DNA of 43,502 nt from Candidatus Methanoperedens nitratireducens (GCF_900196725.1 NZ_FZMP01000229.1:1-43502), one strand, 5' to 3'; positions 32,734 through 42,402 are shown, numbered from the stretch's first letter. Made by a program: numbers and translations. Notes: generated by a model from the letters alone, not told the origin.

Positions 32734-33675
32734 TCATCTGCCTAATGCATCATCGAAGTCGTATAAAAATGCTTCCAGTTGCTTTCCCGGGATGCGCGCG
32801 CCCCCTGCAAAGTGGTGTCCTCCTCCGGTCCCACCGTGCGATACCGCCACGGTGCGCAGTATAGTATTCAGATCCACATCGCAGCCTCTCGAACGGATGC
32901 TCATATCGTAAACGTGCTTATGCTGCCTGTACTCACAGGATACCCCCACACAGCAGTTCCCGTATGATGCAGCATATATGGCGGCTTTTGACATGTAGCC
33001 GTTAATATCGACAACATAAGCAAGGTTCCTTAATCTCACCACCTTTTCCCGGACAAGCCCCATTATGTGCTCTTCCTTTTTCGATGCAACAATTGCCGAA
33101 TCAAGAAGCCCTTCTATCTCAGGTGGCGGTGTATCCAGGGAGAGCGCGTTTAATATCTGTCTTTTATAATCGTAATTCCTTCCTGCCTCGATTATCCCCT
33201 GGATAAGTGTGCCTGCAAAAAAATAGAGCGTCCTCTTATCCCAGTCGCGCTCCCATTTCTGTATCACGGGGGTTTCTGCGAACTCCCCGATTGCACCGTA
33301 TATAGCCACGCGCCTCATATCACGGTTCATTTTTCTTGAAAAAAGGGTGTATGCCATCTCTGCAGTTGAACATTCATCGTGGTAGAACCAGTCTGCCGAA
33401 AATTTCTTCACAGGCAGCGGATGATGGTCTATATAGAAAATATCTGATACCTCTGCAAGCTCATTTAACTTTTCTTCAAGCTCAGGATAAGTCCTTTCAT
33501 CTATAGCGATATCGCATATAACAATGTTATCATATGTTCCGGTAAGGTTGTTCAAGTCCCCCAGCAGGCTGACAGGACTTGTAAAAAAGACATCCGGCCG
33601 GTCAAGAGCTCTTTTAACGATTGCTCCTGAGCATACTCCATCGCAATCCCCGTGGGTCAGGACGATGGAACTCAT
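32734..33675 (-). CDS. DHH/DHHA1-family phosphoesterase (archaeal)
   Basis: 313 aa. DHH-domain motifs are SIVLTHGDCDGVCSGAIV (motif I, DxD), IVICDIAI (motif II), DIFYIDHHPLP (the DHH motif itself) and CSTAEMAY. The DHHA1 C-terminal domain ends with SHGGTGGGHHFAGGARIPG, the substrate-binding GGGH motif. These enzymes hydrolyse phosphodiesters such as short oligonucleotides, cyclic dinucleotides or single-stranded nucleic acid ends (RecJ-like); the substrate here is unknown. It overlaps the surface-protein gene by 4 nt and is followed by engB after 3 nt. Confidence 0.93.
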   Translation of the reverse strand: MSSIVLTHGDCDGVCSGAIVKRALDRPDVFFTSPVSLLGDLNNLTGTYDNIVICDIAIDERTYPELEEKLNELAEVSDIFYIDHHPLPVKKFSADWFYHDECSTAEMAYTLFSRKMNRDMRRVAIYGAIGEFAETPVIQKWERDWDKRTLYFFAGTLIQGIIEAGRNYDYKRQILNALSLDTPPPEIEGLLDSAIVASKKEEHIMGLVREKVVRLRNLAYVVDINGYMSKAAIYAASYGNCCVGVSCEYRQHKHVYDMSIRSRGCDVDLNTILRTVAVSHGGTGGGHHFAGGARIPGKQLEAFLYDFDDALGR

Positions 33676-35327
33676 CTTCGCCTGTGGTGAACAGCCGCGA
33701 TGATCAATATCGGGATTGCTATCATAACGTCAAAACCCGGCGTTATCGGGGTAGGCGTGGGTTCAGGCGTATTTTCAGTTTGTGGAGCCTGGGTTGTTTG
33801 CTTCACAGCAGTCCCTGCAGGAATTGCAACAGTAGGAAGCGGAGGAGGGACTTTGCTCGGGTCGATAACTGTTATAACAGGTGTTTCTGAGCTTTTTACC
33901 GCCCGCCCGGCGCCTCTCCATTCGACATCCGTATAAGTGGCAGTAGCAGCAGGCAATGAGATGTTCCCATCCGTATCCATCCTGATAATATAGCTGAATC
34001 CCAGAGGCTTGTTATATTCTAAATACGTGGAAGCAAGGGATATCGGGCCGCTTACAAGGCTTGCCCCGGCTGGCAACGTATCCTTTACTTCAGCACTTGT
34101 GCCTATATTCCCTGAGTTACTGATGCTCACAGTGACAGTTACATCTTCTGTTATGTTCACTTTAGCTTTATTTACCGTTTTATTCAGGACGATCTGCGGT
34201 CCATTAACAATGACATTTGTAGTCTGGGAGGAGATACTGGATGTTATATTGGTATACGTGAATTGAGCTGCAGCTGCCGGGATGATAAAACCGGTCGGGC
34301 TTGCCGAAAGAGGTTTAATGGGATAGCTTGTGCTCCATTCCTGCCCCGGCTTGAGCATAGGGGGGTCCCATTGCAGGGATTCGTTTGTTTTTAACTCAAA
34401 ATTTCCATTCATACTATCATTGACATGGATATTGTACACGTCGTATGTCCCGCCGTTACCCACCGTGATCTTCACATACACCGTGTCCTTTAGATAAATA
34501 TTATTTTTTATAGACTTGCTTATAGTAACTCTCGGCGGGTCCATTGGCTTTGGCGAAACCGCCAAAGATAAGTTGCCAGATGACTTATATTCGATATCTT
34601 TGACATCATACCCTTTTGCTACCGCGTTCAGGGTGTACGATTTCTGGCTAACCAGCTTTGGTACGGAGATTACGACGCTGTAGGTCTGGCTATCACCTTT
34701 TGCCATACTCAGATAATTATTATGAAGCAGCTCCGTCCTGCCGTCTTCAAGCTTCAATTCACCGATATTAAGGTTGACATCAACATTTTTTATAACTGCC
34801 GTACCTGTGTTCTTTATAGTGACCTTTGCAATTATAACCCTGTCGTTGGATGAAGTATATGCCGTCTTATCGGCGGTGACTGTAACTGTAAGTGCGGGTT
34901 TTGCCCTGAGCTCGATTGCTACCTTCGCCCAGGGGTTATAGAACTGGTAAATCCATTCTTTGGCATTCCCTGCCATAAAACCGGTAGCGTATATCTTTGC
35001 TTCATAATCAGGATCAATATAAGGATCGCTTCCCGGGGCCATTATGATCTCTTTGATAAGAACGTCCTTTTTATAAACCTCAAGATAAACCATCGGATCA
35101 ACATCGTCCTCGGGCAACCATTTCCCATAAACATCCTGCCTCCCCAGCACGGGGCCGGGGAATTGTACCGCTTTGACCTTATAATCTCCATTGCTCAGGG
35201 TGCCGTCTTTATTAAGGGTGCCTATCACAGCAGGCGACCATTCGATATCGCCTGGGACAAAAGCCGCTGCTAGCGGAATGCTCGTCAGCCATAGGGCTAT
35301 GACTAAAGCGCCTAAGTACAGTCTCAT
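33672..35327 (-). CDS. Secreted surface protein with DUF11-like repeats and PGF-type C-terminal sorting signal
   Basis: 551 aa. The signal peptide RLYLGALVIALWLTSIPLAA is cleaved near AAA-FVPGD. Residues ~30-150 resemble the S-layer/halocin-type beta module. CARDB/DUF11-like domains follow (ALTVTVTADKTAYTSSNDRV; PRVTISKSIKNNIYLKDTVY; PQIVLNKTVNKAKVNITEDV). A Thr/Pro-rich stalk (TENTPEPTPTPITP) leads to PGFDVMIAIPILIIAAVHHR, with arginines at the very end, matching PGF-CTERM archaeosortase substrates. It is probably anchored to the cell surface by a lipid after sorting. It is the first gene of the operon, with the DHH gene overlapping its stop. Confidence 0.88.
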   Translation of the reverse strand: MRLYLGALVIALWLTSIPLAAAFVPGDIEWSPAVIGTLNKDGTLSNGDYKVKAVQFPGPVLGRQDVYGKWLPEDDVDPMVYLEVYKKDVLIKEIIMAPGSDPYIDPDYEAKIYATGFMAGNAKEWIYQFYNPWAKVAIELRAKPALTVTVTADKTAYTSSNDRVIIAKVTIKNTGTAVIKNVDVNLNIGELKLEDGRTELLHNNYLSMAKGDSQTYSVVISVPKLVSQKSYTLNAVAKGYDVKDIEYKSSGNLSLAVSPKPMDPPRVTISKSIKNNIYLKDTVYVKITVGNGGTYDVYNIHVNDSMNGNFELKTNESLQWDPPMLKPGQEWSTSYPIKPLSASPTGFIIPAAAAQFTYTNITSSISSQTTNVIVNGPQIVLNKTVNKAKVNITEDVTVTVSISNSGNIGTSAEVKDTLPAGASLVSGPISLASTYLEYNKPLGFSYIIRMDTDGNISLPAATATYTDVEWRGAGRAVKSSETPVITVIDPSKVPPPLPTVAIPAGTAVKQTTQAPQTENTPEPTPTPITPGFDVMIAIPILIIAAVHHRRR

Positions 35328-35366
35328 CTCAGAATAGATAATAACGTCTTAACTAATATATTTTTC

Positions 35367-37136
35367 CTAGGTTTTATCCATGCTGTAATAATACTCCCCT
35401 TCGGCCTTCTGGGTGCGGTCAAGGCGCGAATCCAGCTTGTTGACCCTCGGCCTTTTAGTCTCTTCATCCCGCCTGAACGTGATTCCTATGTTCTTAAGGA
35501 ACCTGTTCATGCCTTCCCGCATGTTGAAAGGACCGTGGACCTCGCCCCTCACCATAGGCTGCCCCTCAAAGACGAGGAGCCTGTCGCTCAGCATATCTAT
35601 CATGTATATGTCGTGATCTACGACCATTGCAGTTACCTTGTTGTTCTCGGCAAACCGCCGGATGACTTTTGTAGCCAATACCCTTTGCTCCACATCAAGA
35701 TGTGCAGACGGCTCATCAAGAAGATACAGGTCAGCAGCACGGGACAGGCACGCCGCTATCGCCACCCTCTGCAGCTCTCCGCCGCTCAGATCGCTCACAG
35801 GCTGGTTAAGGAGCCTCTCTAATTGAAGCGGTCTCAGGATTTCGGTCTGGTAATAGCTTGTATCCAGCTGTTTGTTTATGGAACGCAGGAAATCGCCGGT
35901 GGCAACAGGCTCTTCTGCTTTGATGTACTGGGGTTTGTATGAGACCTTGATATTCATTTCGAGCTTTCCCTCTGTGGGTTGTATTTCTCCGGCCAGTATC
36001 TTGACAAATGTGGATTTGCCTATGCCGTTCGGGCCTACAATCCCTGTTACCTCACCTTTCCTTATTTCTCCGCCCAGTGCCACAAGTTCAAATCCTTCCT
36101 CGTATTTTTTCGTGAAGCGCCCGAATTTTAAAAGGGAGGATATTTCCTTTGTGACCTGGGGCGCATGCACTTCAAACTCTATGGCTTCTGTTCGTATCCT
36201 TACGTTCTCTTCCCTCAGGTAACCTTTGAGGTATTCATTTATCCCCACCCTGACCCCTTTGGGATGGGTTATGACGCCGAAGCCTCCAGGCGTACCGTAG
36301 GCTATGTGAACAATATCTGCGAGCAAGTCCAGTATCGCAAGGTCATGTTCCACTACCATCACGGCTTTTTTCTCGGCAAGTTCCCGTATAAGCTGCGCGG
36401 CTTTGATCCTCTGGTAAATATCAAGATAAGGGCTTATCTCATCAATGAAGTAAAAATCCGCATCCTTTGCGATGCAGGCTGCAAGGGCCACCCTCTGGAG
36501 TTCGCCGCCGCTCAGTTCTTCTATCCTGCGGTCTATGATATTGGCGATATCGAGTTTGGACAAAAGTTCTTTGAGAATACCCCGCTCGTCCGTTTTCGAT
36601 AAAAGGTCCCAGGCTTTCCCTTTGAACTTCCTGGGGATCATATCCACATACTGCGGCTTCTGAGATGTCTTTATTTTTCCTTTTGATACCCCTTCAAGGT
36701 AATCGTGGAGAGCCGTGCCTGCATAGTGTTTGAGGATCTCCTCCCAGCTGATTTTTCCTTTTCCGAGGTTGGGTTTGAGTGTTCCTGAAAGTATGTTTAT
36801 TGCTGTACTTTTCCCTATGCCGTTCGGTCCCAGGATGCCTGTTACTTTCCCCACCGTGGGAACCGGGAGACCGTACAGGGCGAATCCATTCTTGCCATAA
36901 CGGTGCGTGGGCTCTTCTAGCTTTTCAGGAAGCCCGATAATCATTATGGACCCAAAAGGGCAGCGCTTGACGCAGATGCCGCATCCGACGCACAGCTCTT
37001 CTGAGATGACGGGCTTTCCGTCCTCACCCTCAACAATGGTCTCGTCCCCGGTGCGTACACGGGGACAGAATTTGATGCACTGGAAGCCGCACATTTTGGG
37101 CTGGCACCTGTCACGGTCTAATACTGCAAGTCTCAT
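35367..37136 (-). CDS. ABCE1/Rli1 ribosome-recycling ATPase
   Basis: 589 aa. The N-terminal domain holds two [4Fe-4S] clusters: RCQPKMCGFQCIKFCP and CVGCGICVKRCPFGS. Two ABC ATPase domains follow, each with a Walker A (GPNGIGKST, twice), a signature LSGGELQRVA (twice) and Walker B (DFYFIDEISPYLD and DLYLLDEPSAHLD). The hinge lies near the C-terminal end. ABCE1 splits archaeal ribosomes after termination and is essential. It starts 16 nt after the small membrane-protein gene, in an apparent argB-membrane protein-ABCE1 operon. Confidence 0.97.
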   Translation of the reverse strand: MRLAVLDRDRCQPKMCGFQCIKFCPRVRTGDETIVEGEDGKPVISEELCVGCGICVKRCPFGSIMIIGLPEKLEEPTHRYGKNGFALYGLPVPTVGKVTGILGPNGIGKSTAINILSGTLKPNLGKGKISWEEILKHYAGTALHDYLEGVSKGKIKTSQKPQYVDMIPRKFKGKAWDLLSKTDERGILKELLSKLDIANIIDRRIEELSGGELQRVALAACIAKDADFYFIDEISPYLDIYQRIKAAQLIRELAEKKAVMVVEHDLAILDLLADIVHIAYGTPGGFGVITHPKGVRVGINEYLKGYLREENVRIRTEAIEFEVHAPQVTKEISSLLKFGRFTKKYEEGFELVALGGEIRKGEVTGIVGPNGIGKSTFVKILAGEIQPTEGKLEMNIKVSYKPQYIKAEEPVATGDFLRSINKQLDTSYYQTEILRPLQLERLLNQPVSDLSGGELQRVAIAACLSRAADLYLLDEPSAHLDVEQRVLATKVIRRFAENNKVTAMVVDHDIYMIDMLSDRLLVFEGQPMVRGEVHGPFNMREGMNRFLKNIGITFRRDEETKRPRVNKLDSRLDRTQKAEGEYYYSMDKT

Positions 37137-37152
37137 AAGTCACCCCGCATCC

Positions 37153-37509
37153 TTAATTCAATAAAAGTGTCCAGAAGACAAGCAGATAGATGATGGTCAA
37201 AAATTCAACATACAGCCAGTCCTTTACTTCAAATTCCTTCACCCTGATGTCAATCAAAGGATATAAAAACCGCTGGATATAATATGAAACAAGGACGACC
37301 AGCAAGAGAACCAGATACCATGGCTTCCCTGCGATCTTATCCGCTGTCAGGACGAACAACAACGCCAGGGCTGCACCAATGAACGCTGGCACTGCGGTCT
37401 TTTTAATACCCTCTATCAGCAATTTTTTCCGCTCATCAGGCGTCAATATTTTAGCGACTGGTTGTGCTTCTTTCTTCTCTTCCTTTTTATCTTTCACAGT
37501 AACACTCAC
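37153..37509 (-). CDS. Small three-helix membrane protein (possibly EMC6-like)
   Basis: 118 aa. A charged N-terminal ~35 residues (KDKKEEKKEAQPVAK) precede three hydrophobic segments: AVPAFIGAALALLFVLTA, WYLVLLLVVLVSYYIQRFLY and WLYVEFLTIIYLLVFWTLLL. The layout resembles the archaeal EMC6-like family, which might aid membrane-protein insertion; I am not sure of that match. It overlaps argB by 4 nt and is followed by ABCE1, so a link with translation or membrane insertion is plausible. Confidence 0.85.
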   Translation of the reverse strand: MSVTVKDKKEEKKEAQPVAKILTPDERKKLLIEGIKKTAVPAFIGAALALLFVLTADKIAGKPWYLVLLLVVLVSYYIQRFLYPLIDIRVKEFEVKDWLYVEFLTIIYLLVFWTLLLN

Positions 37510-38390
37510 TCTTTCCTGTATATCATCGTTCCGATACCTTCATCCGTGAAAAGCTCAAGCAGCAGCGAGTGGGGAGTGCTCCCGTCGATGATGTGGACCT
37601 GCCCGACCCCGCCTTTAACAGCGGCTGCGCTTGAGGTCACTTTGGGTATCATGCCGCCGTTTATGGTTTTATTCTGTATGAGCATCTCAATATCATCAAG
37701 CGCGATCCTGGAAATCCGTGATTCGTGGTCTTCAGGGTCTCTCAGGACGCCGGGCACATCTGTTAGCGAAATCAATTTCTTGGCTTTCAGAGCAGCAGCT
37801 ATATCTCCTGCTACGGTGTCAGCATTCACATTCAAATCGTTGCCCTTATCATCTGTTGCGATTGGCGATATGACCGGGATGTATCCTTTGTCAGTAAGGA
37901 TTTGCAATAATTCCGGGTTTATTACCTCGGTCTCACCGACCCAGCCAAGATCGACCTCTTTCTCGATACCGCCTACTGTTACGCGCTGAGGAGCGAGCTT
38001 TCTTGCCACGATGAGCCTGCTGTCGCTGCCCGATAACCCGATACCTTTCCCCCCATGCTTGCTTATCAATGAGACTATCTTGCTGTTGACGTTACCAACG
38101 AGCACCATGCGGGCTATCTCAAGTGTTTCGTCATCTGTAACGCGAAGTCCCGCAACGAACTCAGGCTTTTTTCCCATGCGTTCCATCTTTTCCGTGATCT
38201 CAGGACCGCCGCCGTGCACTATCACAGGCCGGATGCCCACGAACTTGAGCAGTACGATATCCTGCACTATCCCGTCCATTATAACAGGGTCTACGATTGC
38301 ATGACCTCCCATTTTGACTACCATTATGGAGTCGTAGAATTCGCGGATGTACGGGAGGGCTTCGATAAGGATATTTTCACGCTTGAGCAT
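37506..38390 (-). CDS. argB: Acetylglutamate kinase
   Basis: 294 aa, normal ArgB length. It phosphorylates N-acetyl-L-glutamate, the second step of ornithine/arginine synthesis. Signatures are SIMVVKMGGHAI (phosphate-binding lysine and glycines), VIVHGGGPEIT, EFVAGLRVTDDETLEI (acetylglutamate site), NVNADTVAGDIAAAL, KLISLTDVPGVLRD and TINGGMIPKVTSS. The amino-acid-kinase fold is complete. The first gene of the minus-strand argB-membrane protein-ABCE1 unit; the region upstream (38391 onward) contains no minus-strand gene. Confidence 0.97.
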   Translation of the reverse strand: MLKRENILIEALPYIREFYDSIMVVKMGGHAIVDPVIMDGIVQDIVLLKFVGIRPVIVHGGGPEITEKMERMGKKPEFVAGLRVTDDETLEIARMVLVGNVNSKIVSLISKHGGKGIGLSGSDSRLIVARKLAPQRVTVGGIEKEVDLGWVGETEVINPELLQILTDKGYIPVISPIATDDKGNDLNVNADTVAGDIAAALKAKKLISLTDVPGVLRDPEDHESRISRIALDDIEMLIQNKTINGGMIPKVTSSAAAVKGGVGQVHIIDGSTPHSLLLELFTDEGIGTMIYRKE

Positions 38391-38771
38391 TCGGGGGCTA
38401 AAATGGTGGTGGCGGGTATTAAAACTTATTCTTAATTATTCTACTGGATATCATCAAGGGCTTCAACTCAAGCCAGCATGATAGCATACCCGGGGCTCCC
38501 CTGAAACATTCCAGTTAGATTTAAATACAATGCGAATGTTCTGAGGATTGATGGGCAGGAAAAACTTTTTTAATACACTAACCCCCACTCCCCAACCTGC
38601 TCATCGAAACTTATTTAACCAAAACTCTTTTATAGCATTAAGTATAAAATGTTCATCGGGGGCTAACGTAACTATCTGTTGATATCATTGAGTTCGTAAC
38701 TTTAAGTGACTTTAAATTTCAATGGTATCGAAGTTATGATTGCTCAAATAAATTTAATATAAGGAGGAGTG
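38391..38771. other. Intergenic region containing palindromic repeat copy 2
   Basis: About 380 nt between the divergent argB and KGG genes. The main content is the repeat at 38548-38609. Just before the KGG gene there is an AT-rich promoter-like stretch (AATAAATTTAATATAA, about 38746-38761) and a GGAGG ribosome site (38763-38767). No gene was seen. Confidence 0.6.
38548..38609 (+). repeat. Imperfect-palindrome interspersed repeat, copy 2
   Basis: TTGATGGGCAGG (38548-38559) and CCTGCTCATCGA (38596-38607) pair through Watson-Crick and G-U pairs. The centre (AAAACTTTTTTAATACAC and TAACCCCCACTCCCC) matches the complement of 13040-13098. Some stem bases differ from copy 1 but pairing is kept. Confidence 0.85.
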
Positions 38772-39116
38772 GTGAAAATTCCAGGAGTGGACGAAAGACA
38801 AAAAGAAGACCCCGGTAAAATGACCGTAGAGGAAGCGGGGCGTAAAGGTGGAGTGACAACAAGGAAAACCCATGGCCGCGAGTTCTACCAGGAAATAGGA
38901 AGAAAAGGCGGAGAAGAGCGTGCCCGGGAAATCCGCGAAGAAGGTATCTCACCGGAAACACGTGAGAAGCTTTCTGAAGCCGGGCGCAAAGGAGGGGAAG
39001 CAACGAGAGAGACCCGTGGTCGTGAATTCTACCAGGAGATAGGAAGAAAAGGCGGAACTGCACCAAGAGGAGCTGCAGCAAGAGGCGAAATCCCGAAAAA
39101 GGGGAAGTTATCGTAA
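38772..39116 (+). CDS. KGG-repeat stress-type small protein
   Basis: About 114 aa from GTG 38772 (GTG 38769 is too close to the GGAGG at 38763-38767). Three KGG-type units are visible: EEAGRKGGVTTRKTHGREFY, EIGRKGGEERAR and SEAGRKGGEATRETRGREFY, then EIGRKGG again. The pattern is that of the stress-induced 'KGG' family (con-10/GsiB-like), hydrophilic proteins linked with desiccation and general stress. The next frame continues with VIVRRSGKDLDITFSSQEEA and more to TGA 39274 without a start codon of its own. So the protein may originally have been ~50 residues longer, the frame being lost by one base at the AAAAAGGGG run (about 39099-39107). Confidence 0.8.
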   Translation: MKIPGVDERQKEDPGKMTVEEAGRKGGVTTRKTHGREFYQEIGRKGGEERAREIREEGISPETREKLSEAGRKGGEATRETRGREFYQEIGRKGGTAPRGAAARGEIPKKGKLS

Positions 39117-39280
39117 GACGCAGCGGAAAAGACCTGGATATTACGTTCTCAAGCCAGGAAGAGGCTGAAGAGTGGAGAAACCGCTTTGCGCCAATGCTGG
39201 AACAGGAAGGATATCATTTCACAAGGGAAAAGCCGATGGCTGTACAGGCGCAGGCGGAGGCTGCGGCAGGGTGAATGAAC

Positions 39281-40006
39281 TCAGGATGATCGGTTCGGGC
39301 TGGGCGTTCCTGTCTCCTTATTTTTTATCACCAGCATTTCATTTCCATTTTTCATGAATTCATAACCCACATTCCTTATAGACATCGTGGATTGTTCAAA
39401 GTCCTCATCGCACATAAGGGACTCAACTAACGACGACCTTTTCCCTTTTAAATTTACGATCGGGAATATGCGGATTTCTTTTGATGTAATTCTGAGGAGC
39501 TCAAGAATTGTCCTTTTGTGGAACTCGTAATCAAGGCGGTCTTCATATAAGAACAAAAAATGCGACACAAGCGAGATAGTGAATTGATCTTCCCCAAAAT
39601 CCGTGACCGGATACTCTACGGGTACGTATCTTTCCTGCCCGTATTTCTTAAAATCCCGGACGAATAATTTATATGCCATTTCCCGCTGTGCTTTTAGCGA
39701 TGGTATGTCTTTAAAATAATCCCAGACGTACAAATCAGCAATATCCGGCAGCTGTTTTATTACTGTATCAAGGTCGCGTGCGCATTTCTGCCCGATATCG
39801 GAGGCGCTGGACTTATATATCCTATCCGAAGCAGTTACATCGTACCCTTTTGCGTTCGCTTCGGCGCAAAAAGAACTCACGCCTGAGGCAACATCGAGGA
39901 CGGTTTCGTTTTTAAGCGAAATATTACCGAGATCGAACATCCTGTAGTATTCGTCGAATGTTCGGCCTATCAATACAACGTCTTTTAGGTTCAGTTGTTT
40001 AGCCAT
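39281..40006 (-). CDS. Class I SAM-dependent methyltransferase-like protein
   Basis: 241 aa. The Rossmann start ETVLDVASGVSSFCAEANAK carries the glycine-poor AdoMet motif I (D-x-A-S-G), followed by GYDVTASDRIYKSS, with the acidic residue that would bind ribose. The later part (FTISLVSHFLFLYEDRLDYE) is a motif-IV-like strand; SHFLF recalls methyltransferases of unknown substrate. The C-terminus includes RNVGYEFMKNGNEMLVIKN. The substrate is unknown. It lies close to the convergent KGG gene. Confidence 0.82.
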   Translation of the reverse strand: MAKQLNLKDVVLIGRTFDEYYRMFDLGNISLKNETVLDVASGVSSFCAEANAKGYDVTASDRIYKSSASDIGQKCARDLDTVIKQLPDIADLYVWDYFKDIPSLKAQREMAYKLFVRDFKKYGQERYVPVEYPVTDFGEDQFTISLVSHFLFLYEDRLDYEFHKRTILELLRITSKEIRIFPIVNLKGKRSSLVESLMCDEDFEQSTMSIRNVGYEFMKNGNEMLVIKNKETGTPSPNRSS

Positions 40007-40039
40007 ATGTTACTAAAAATCATTCGCATTGCTTAAACT

Positions 40040-40672
40040 CTATATTTCCACTCGGTCGGATTTATCGCGATTGCAGTCGAAGCACGTCAGACGAATATTA
40101 TGCTCTTCTGAGCTTCCACCTTTTGAAAGGGGGATAATGTGGTCGAATTCTACCTCGTTATCGAGAAGATGCTTGCCACAGACTTGGCATGTATAATTAT
40201 CGCGCCGAACTACTCGCATTTTAACTTTGAATGATATGTACCTTCGACGTCGGCGAACTTCATTGGTTTCTGTAAAATCTTCTGCTATGAAAACGACTGG
40301 ACAAATATGACCAAAAACGGTACATGCCATCTCAGCAATTTTTTCAGGGATTTCTTCAGGATAGTCCTCAGGGTTGAATTCATCAGTCCATTCTTTAAAC
40401 AGCCGTCGGCGTTCATCATCTAACGGCTCTCCGCCTTCCAAAATTCCTGTTTTCAGGCAGTTCTTTAGATATTCTTGATATTTTTCTGCCTCTTTTCGTG
40501 TTGATGGTAAAAGTGGCGAGTCTTCAACCCAGGGTCCATATGGACAGTATTTTAGCTCCCAACAAGGTTTACAAACACGAGTAGCTGCTACTTTCCACTC
40601 TGCAAGAGCCTCGTCATCAGGTTTATCAGATTCGAATCCGAGCAGAGATTTGATTTTCGGGTCAATCATCAA
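40040..40672 (-). CDS. HNH endonuclease-domain protein
   Basis: 210 aa. The C-terminal HNH module is complete: NYTCQVCGKHLLDNEVEFDH then IIPLSKGGSSEEHNIRLTCF and DCNRDKSD, with two CxxC-type zinc pairs (CQVC and CFDC), the catalytic His of FDHIIP and the Asn of HNIRL. The N-terminal region has another cysteine cluster, CKPCWELKYCPYGPW, seen in a family of HNH proteins of unknown target. It may be an orphan nuclease of a defence system or a housekeeping protein. It lies between ilvD and the methyltransferase gene on the same strand, with gaps of 65 and 33 nt. Confidence 0.9.
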   Translation of the reverse strand: MMIDPKIKSLLGFESDKPDDEALAEWKVAATRVCKPCWELKYCPYGPWVEDSPLLPSTRKEAEKYQEYLKNCLKTGILEGGEPLDDERRRLFKEWTDEFNPEDYPEEIPEKIAEMACTVFGHICPVVFIAEDFTETNEVRRRRRYISFKVKMRVVRRDNYTCQVCGKHLLDNEVEFDHIIPLSKGGSSEEHNIRLTCFDCNRDKSDRVEI

Positions 40673-40737
40673 TCTTATCTTATTTTATGTAATTTATAAT
40701 AGTTTTTAGCTCTACAATTCATCCAGAGTGAGAATGT

Positions 40738-42402
40738 TTACGAGAAAATCGCGCCCTTATCCGCCGAGCCGACCTGCTTCTGGTACCGCGCGAGGTAACC
40801 CTTCGTGACACGGGGCGCCGGCGGTTTCCACGCCTTTTTCCTCCTGTCCAGCTCTTCTTTTGAGACCTTGATGTCCAGTATTCTTCCGGGAATGTCTATC
40901 TCCACAATATCGCCCTCCCGCACAAGTGCTATCGGTCCGCCTTCCGCAGCTTCAGGCGATACATGGCCTATGCATGGCCCCCTTGTTCCTCCTGAGAACC
41001 TGCCATCAGTGATTAACGCCACCGAATCTATCAATCCCATCCCTGCTATTGCGGCTGTCGGGGAGAGCATCTCGCGCATCCCGGGTCCGCCTTTCGGGCC
41101 TTCGTAACGTATGATTATACAGTCGCCGGATTTGATATTATTTCCCATTATAGCCTTCATCGCAAGCTCCTCGCTGTCAAAAACACGCGCGGCTCCCGAA
41201 AACTTTATCATCTTCCGGCTCACGGCGGTCTGCTTTATCACAGAGCCGCCGGGCGCCAGGCTTCCGTGCAGCACAGCGATGCCGCCTTCTGCGTGTACGG
41301 GCGACTCAAGCGTGGCTATGATCTCTTTGTTGGCGCGCGGATTGATGATGATATACTCATCGAGGTTCTCTTTCAGGCTTTTTCCCGTGACGGTCAAAAC
41401 ATCAAGGTTAAGCTTCTCGCTGAGTCGCTGTATTATGGCAGGAACGCCGCCTGCGCGCTCAAAATCGATAAGGTACCTGTCCCCTCCGGGTCGCAGGTTT
41501 ATAAGATGCGGAGTCTCTTTGCTTATATCATCGAACCTTGAGAGCGGAAGCTCAATCCCGGACTCAGCCGCTATCGCGGGCAAATGGAGCGCAGTATTTG
41601 TGCTTCCCCCGATCGCCATGTCCACCCGGATGGCGTTATCAAGCGAATCCCCGGTAACTATCCGATGCGGGGTTATCCCGTTTTTCATAAGTTCGATTAC
41701 CTTCATTCCGGACTGCTTTGCTATCCTTATCTTCTTTGCATCAACAGCATGGGCTGTGCCGCATCCGGGCAGGCTGAGTCCCAGAGCCTCGGTCACGCAT
41801 CCCATTGTATTGGCTGTGAACAGACCCGCGCACGAACCCGCGCCGCAGCAGGAGCAATCCTCAAGGTTCTTCAAATCCTGGTCATTGATCTTATTGCTTC
41901 TTCGCGCTCCCACAGCCTCAAACAGGGATATTACATCACGCGGCTCGTCTCCTACAATGCCCGGCATCATAGGTCCTCCTGTTACCACAACTGTGGGGAT
42001 ATCGAGCCTTCCCGCAGCCATCAGGTGTCCGGGCACGATCTTGTCACATGTGGGTATCATGACCATCCCGTCGAACTGGTGCGCCTCGACCATGAGTTCA
42101 ATGCTATCCGCTATCAATTCCCTGCTTGGGAGTGAGTTCTTCATGCCCGTATGCCCCATCGCTATGCCGTCGCATATCCCGATGGTATTGAATTCGAACG
42201 GGACCCCGCCAGCCATCCTTATCCCGGCTTTTACTGCTTCCGCAAGCTTATCAAGATGGATATGACCCGGTACGACCTCATTCCATGAATTTACAACCCC
42301 GATGAACGGCAGATCCATTTCTTCATCCGTCAGCCCGACTGCTTTTAGTAAAGACCTGTGTGGGGCGCGCTCAAGTCCTTTCTTGATGTTATCGCTTCTC
42401 AT
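40738..42402 (-). CDS. ilvD: Dihydroxy-acid dehydratase
   Basis: 554 aa, full length. It dehydrates 2,3-dihydroxy-3-methylbutanoate/pentanoate in valine and isoleucine synthesis. Family signatures are [60 protein letters not shown] (signature 1, cluster Cys), [20 protein letters not shown] (cluster Cys) and [20 protein letters not shown] (signature 2). It is an oxygen-sensitive Fe-S enzyme, in keeping with an anaerobe. No other branched-chain genes are next to it. Confidence 0.97.
   Translation of the reverse strand: MRSDNIKKGLERAPHRSLLKAVGLTDEEMDLPFIGVVNSWNEVVPGHIHLDKLAEAVKAGIRMAGGVPFEFNTIGICDGIAMGHTGMKNSLPSRELIADSIELMVEAHQFDGMVMIPTCDKIVPGHLMAAGRLDIPTVVVTGGPMMPGIVGDEPRDVISLFEAVGARRSNKINDQDLKNLEDCSCCGAGSCAGLFTANTMGCVTEALGLSLPGCGTAHAVDAKKIRIAKQSGMKVIELMKNGITPHRIVTGDSLDNAIRVDMAIGGSTNTALHLPAIAAESGIELPLSRFDDISKETPHLINLRPGGDRYLIDFERAGGVPAIIQRLSEKLNLDVLTVTGKSLKENLDEYIIINPRANKEIIATLESPVHAEGGIAVLHGSLAPGGSVIKQTAVSRKMIKFSGAARVFDSEELAMKAIMGNNIKSGDCIIIRYEGPKGGPGMREMLSPTAAIAGMGLIDSVALITDGRFSGGTRGPCIGHVSPEAAEGGPIALVREGDIVEIDIPGRILDIKVSKEELDRRKKAWKPPAPRVTKGYLARYQKQVGSADKGAIFS

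Noticed and set aside
41111-42265. 384-aa open frame on the plus strand inside ilvD
   Set aside because: Antisense shadow of the clear ilvD gene; low-complexity serine/proline-rich translation.
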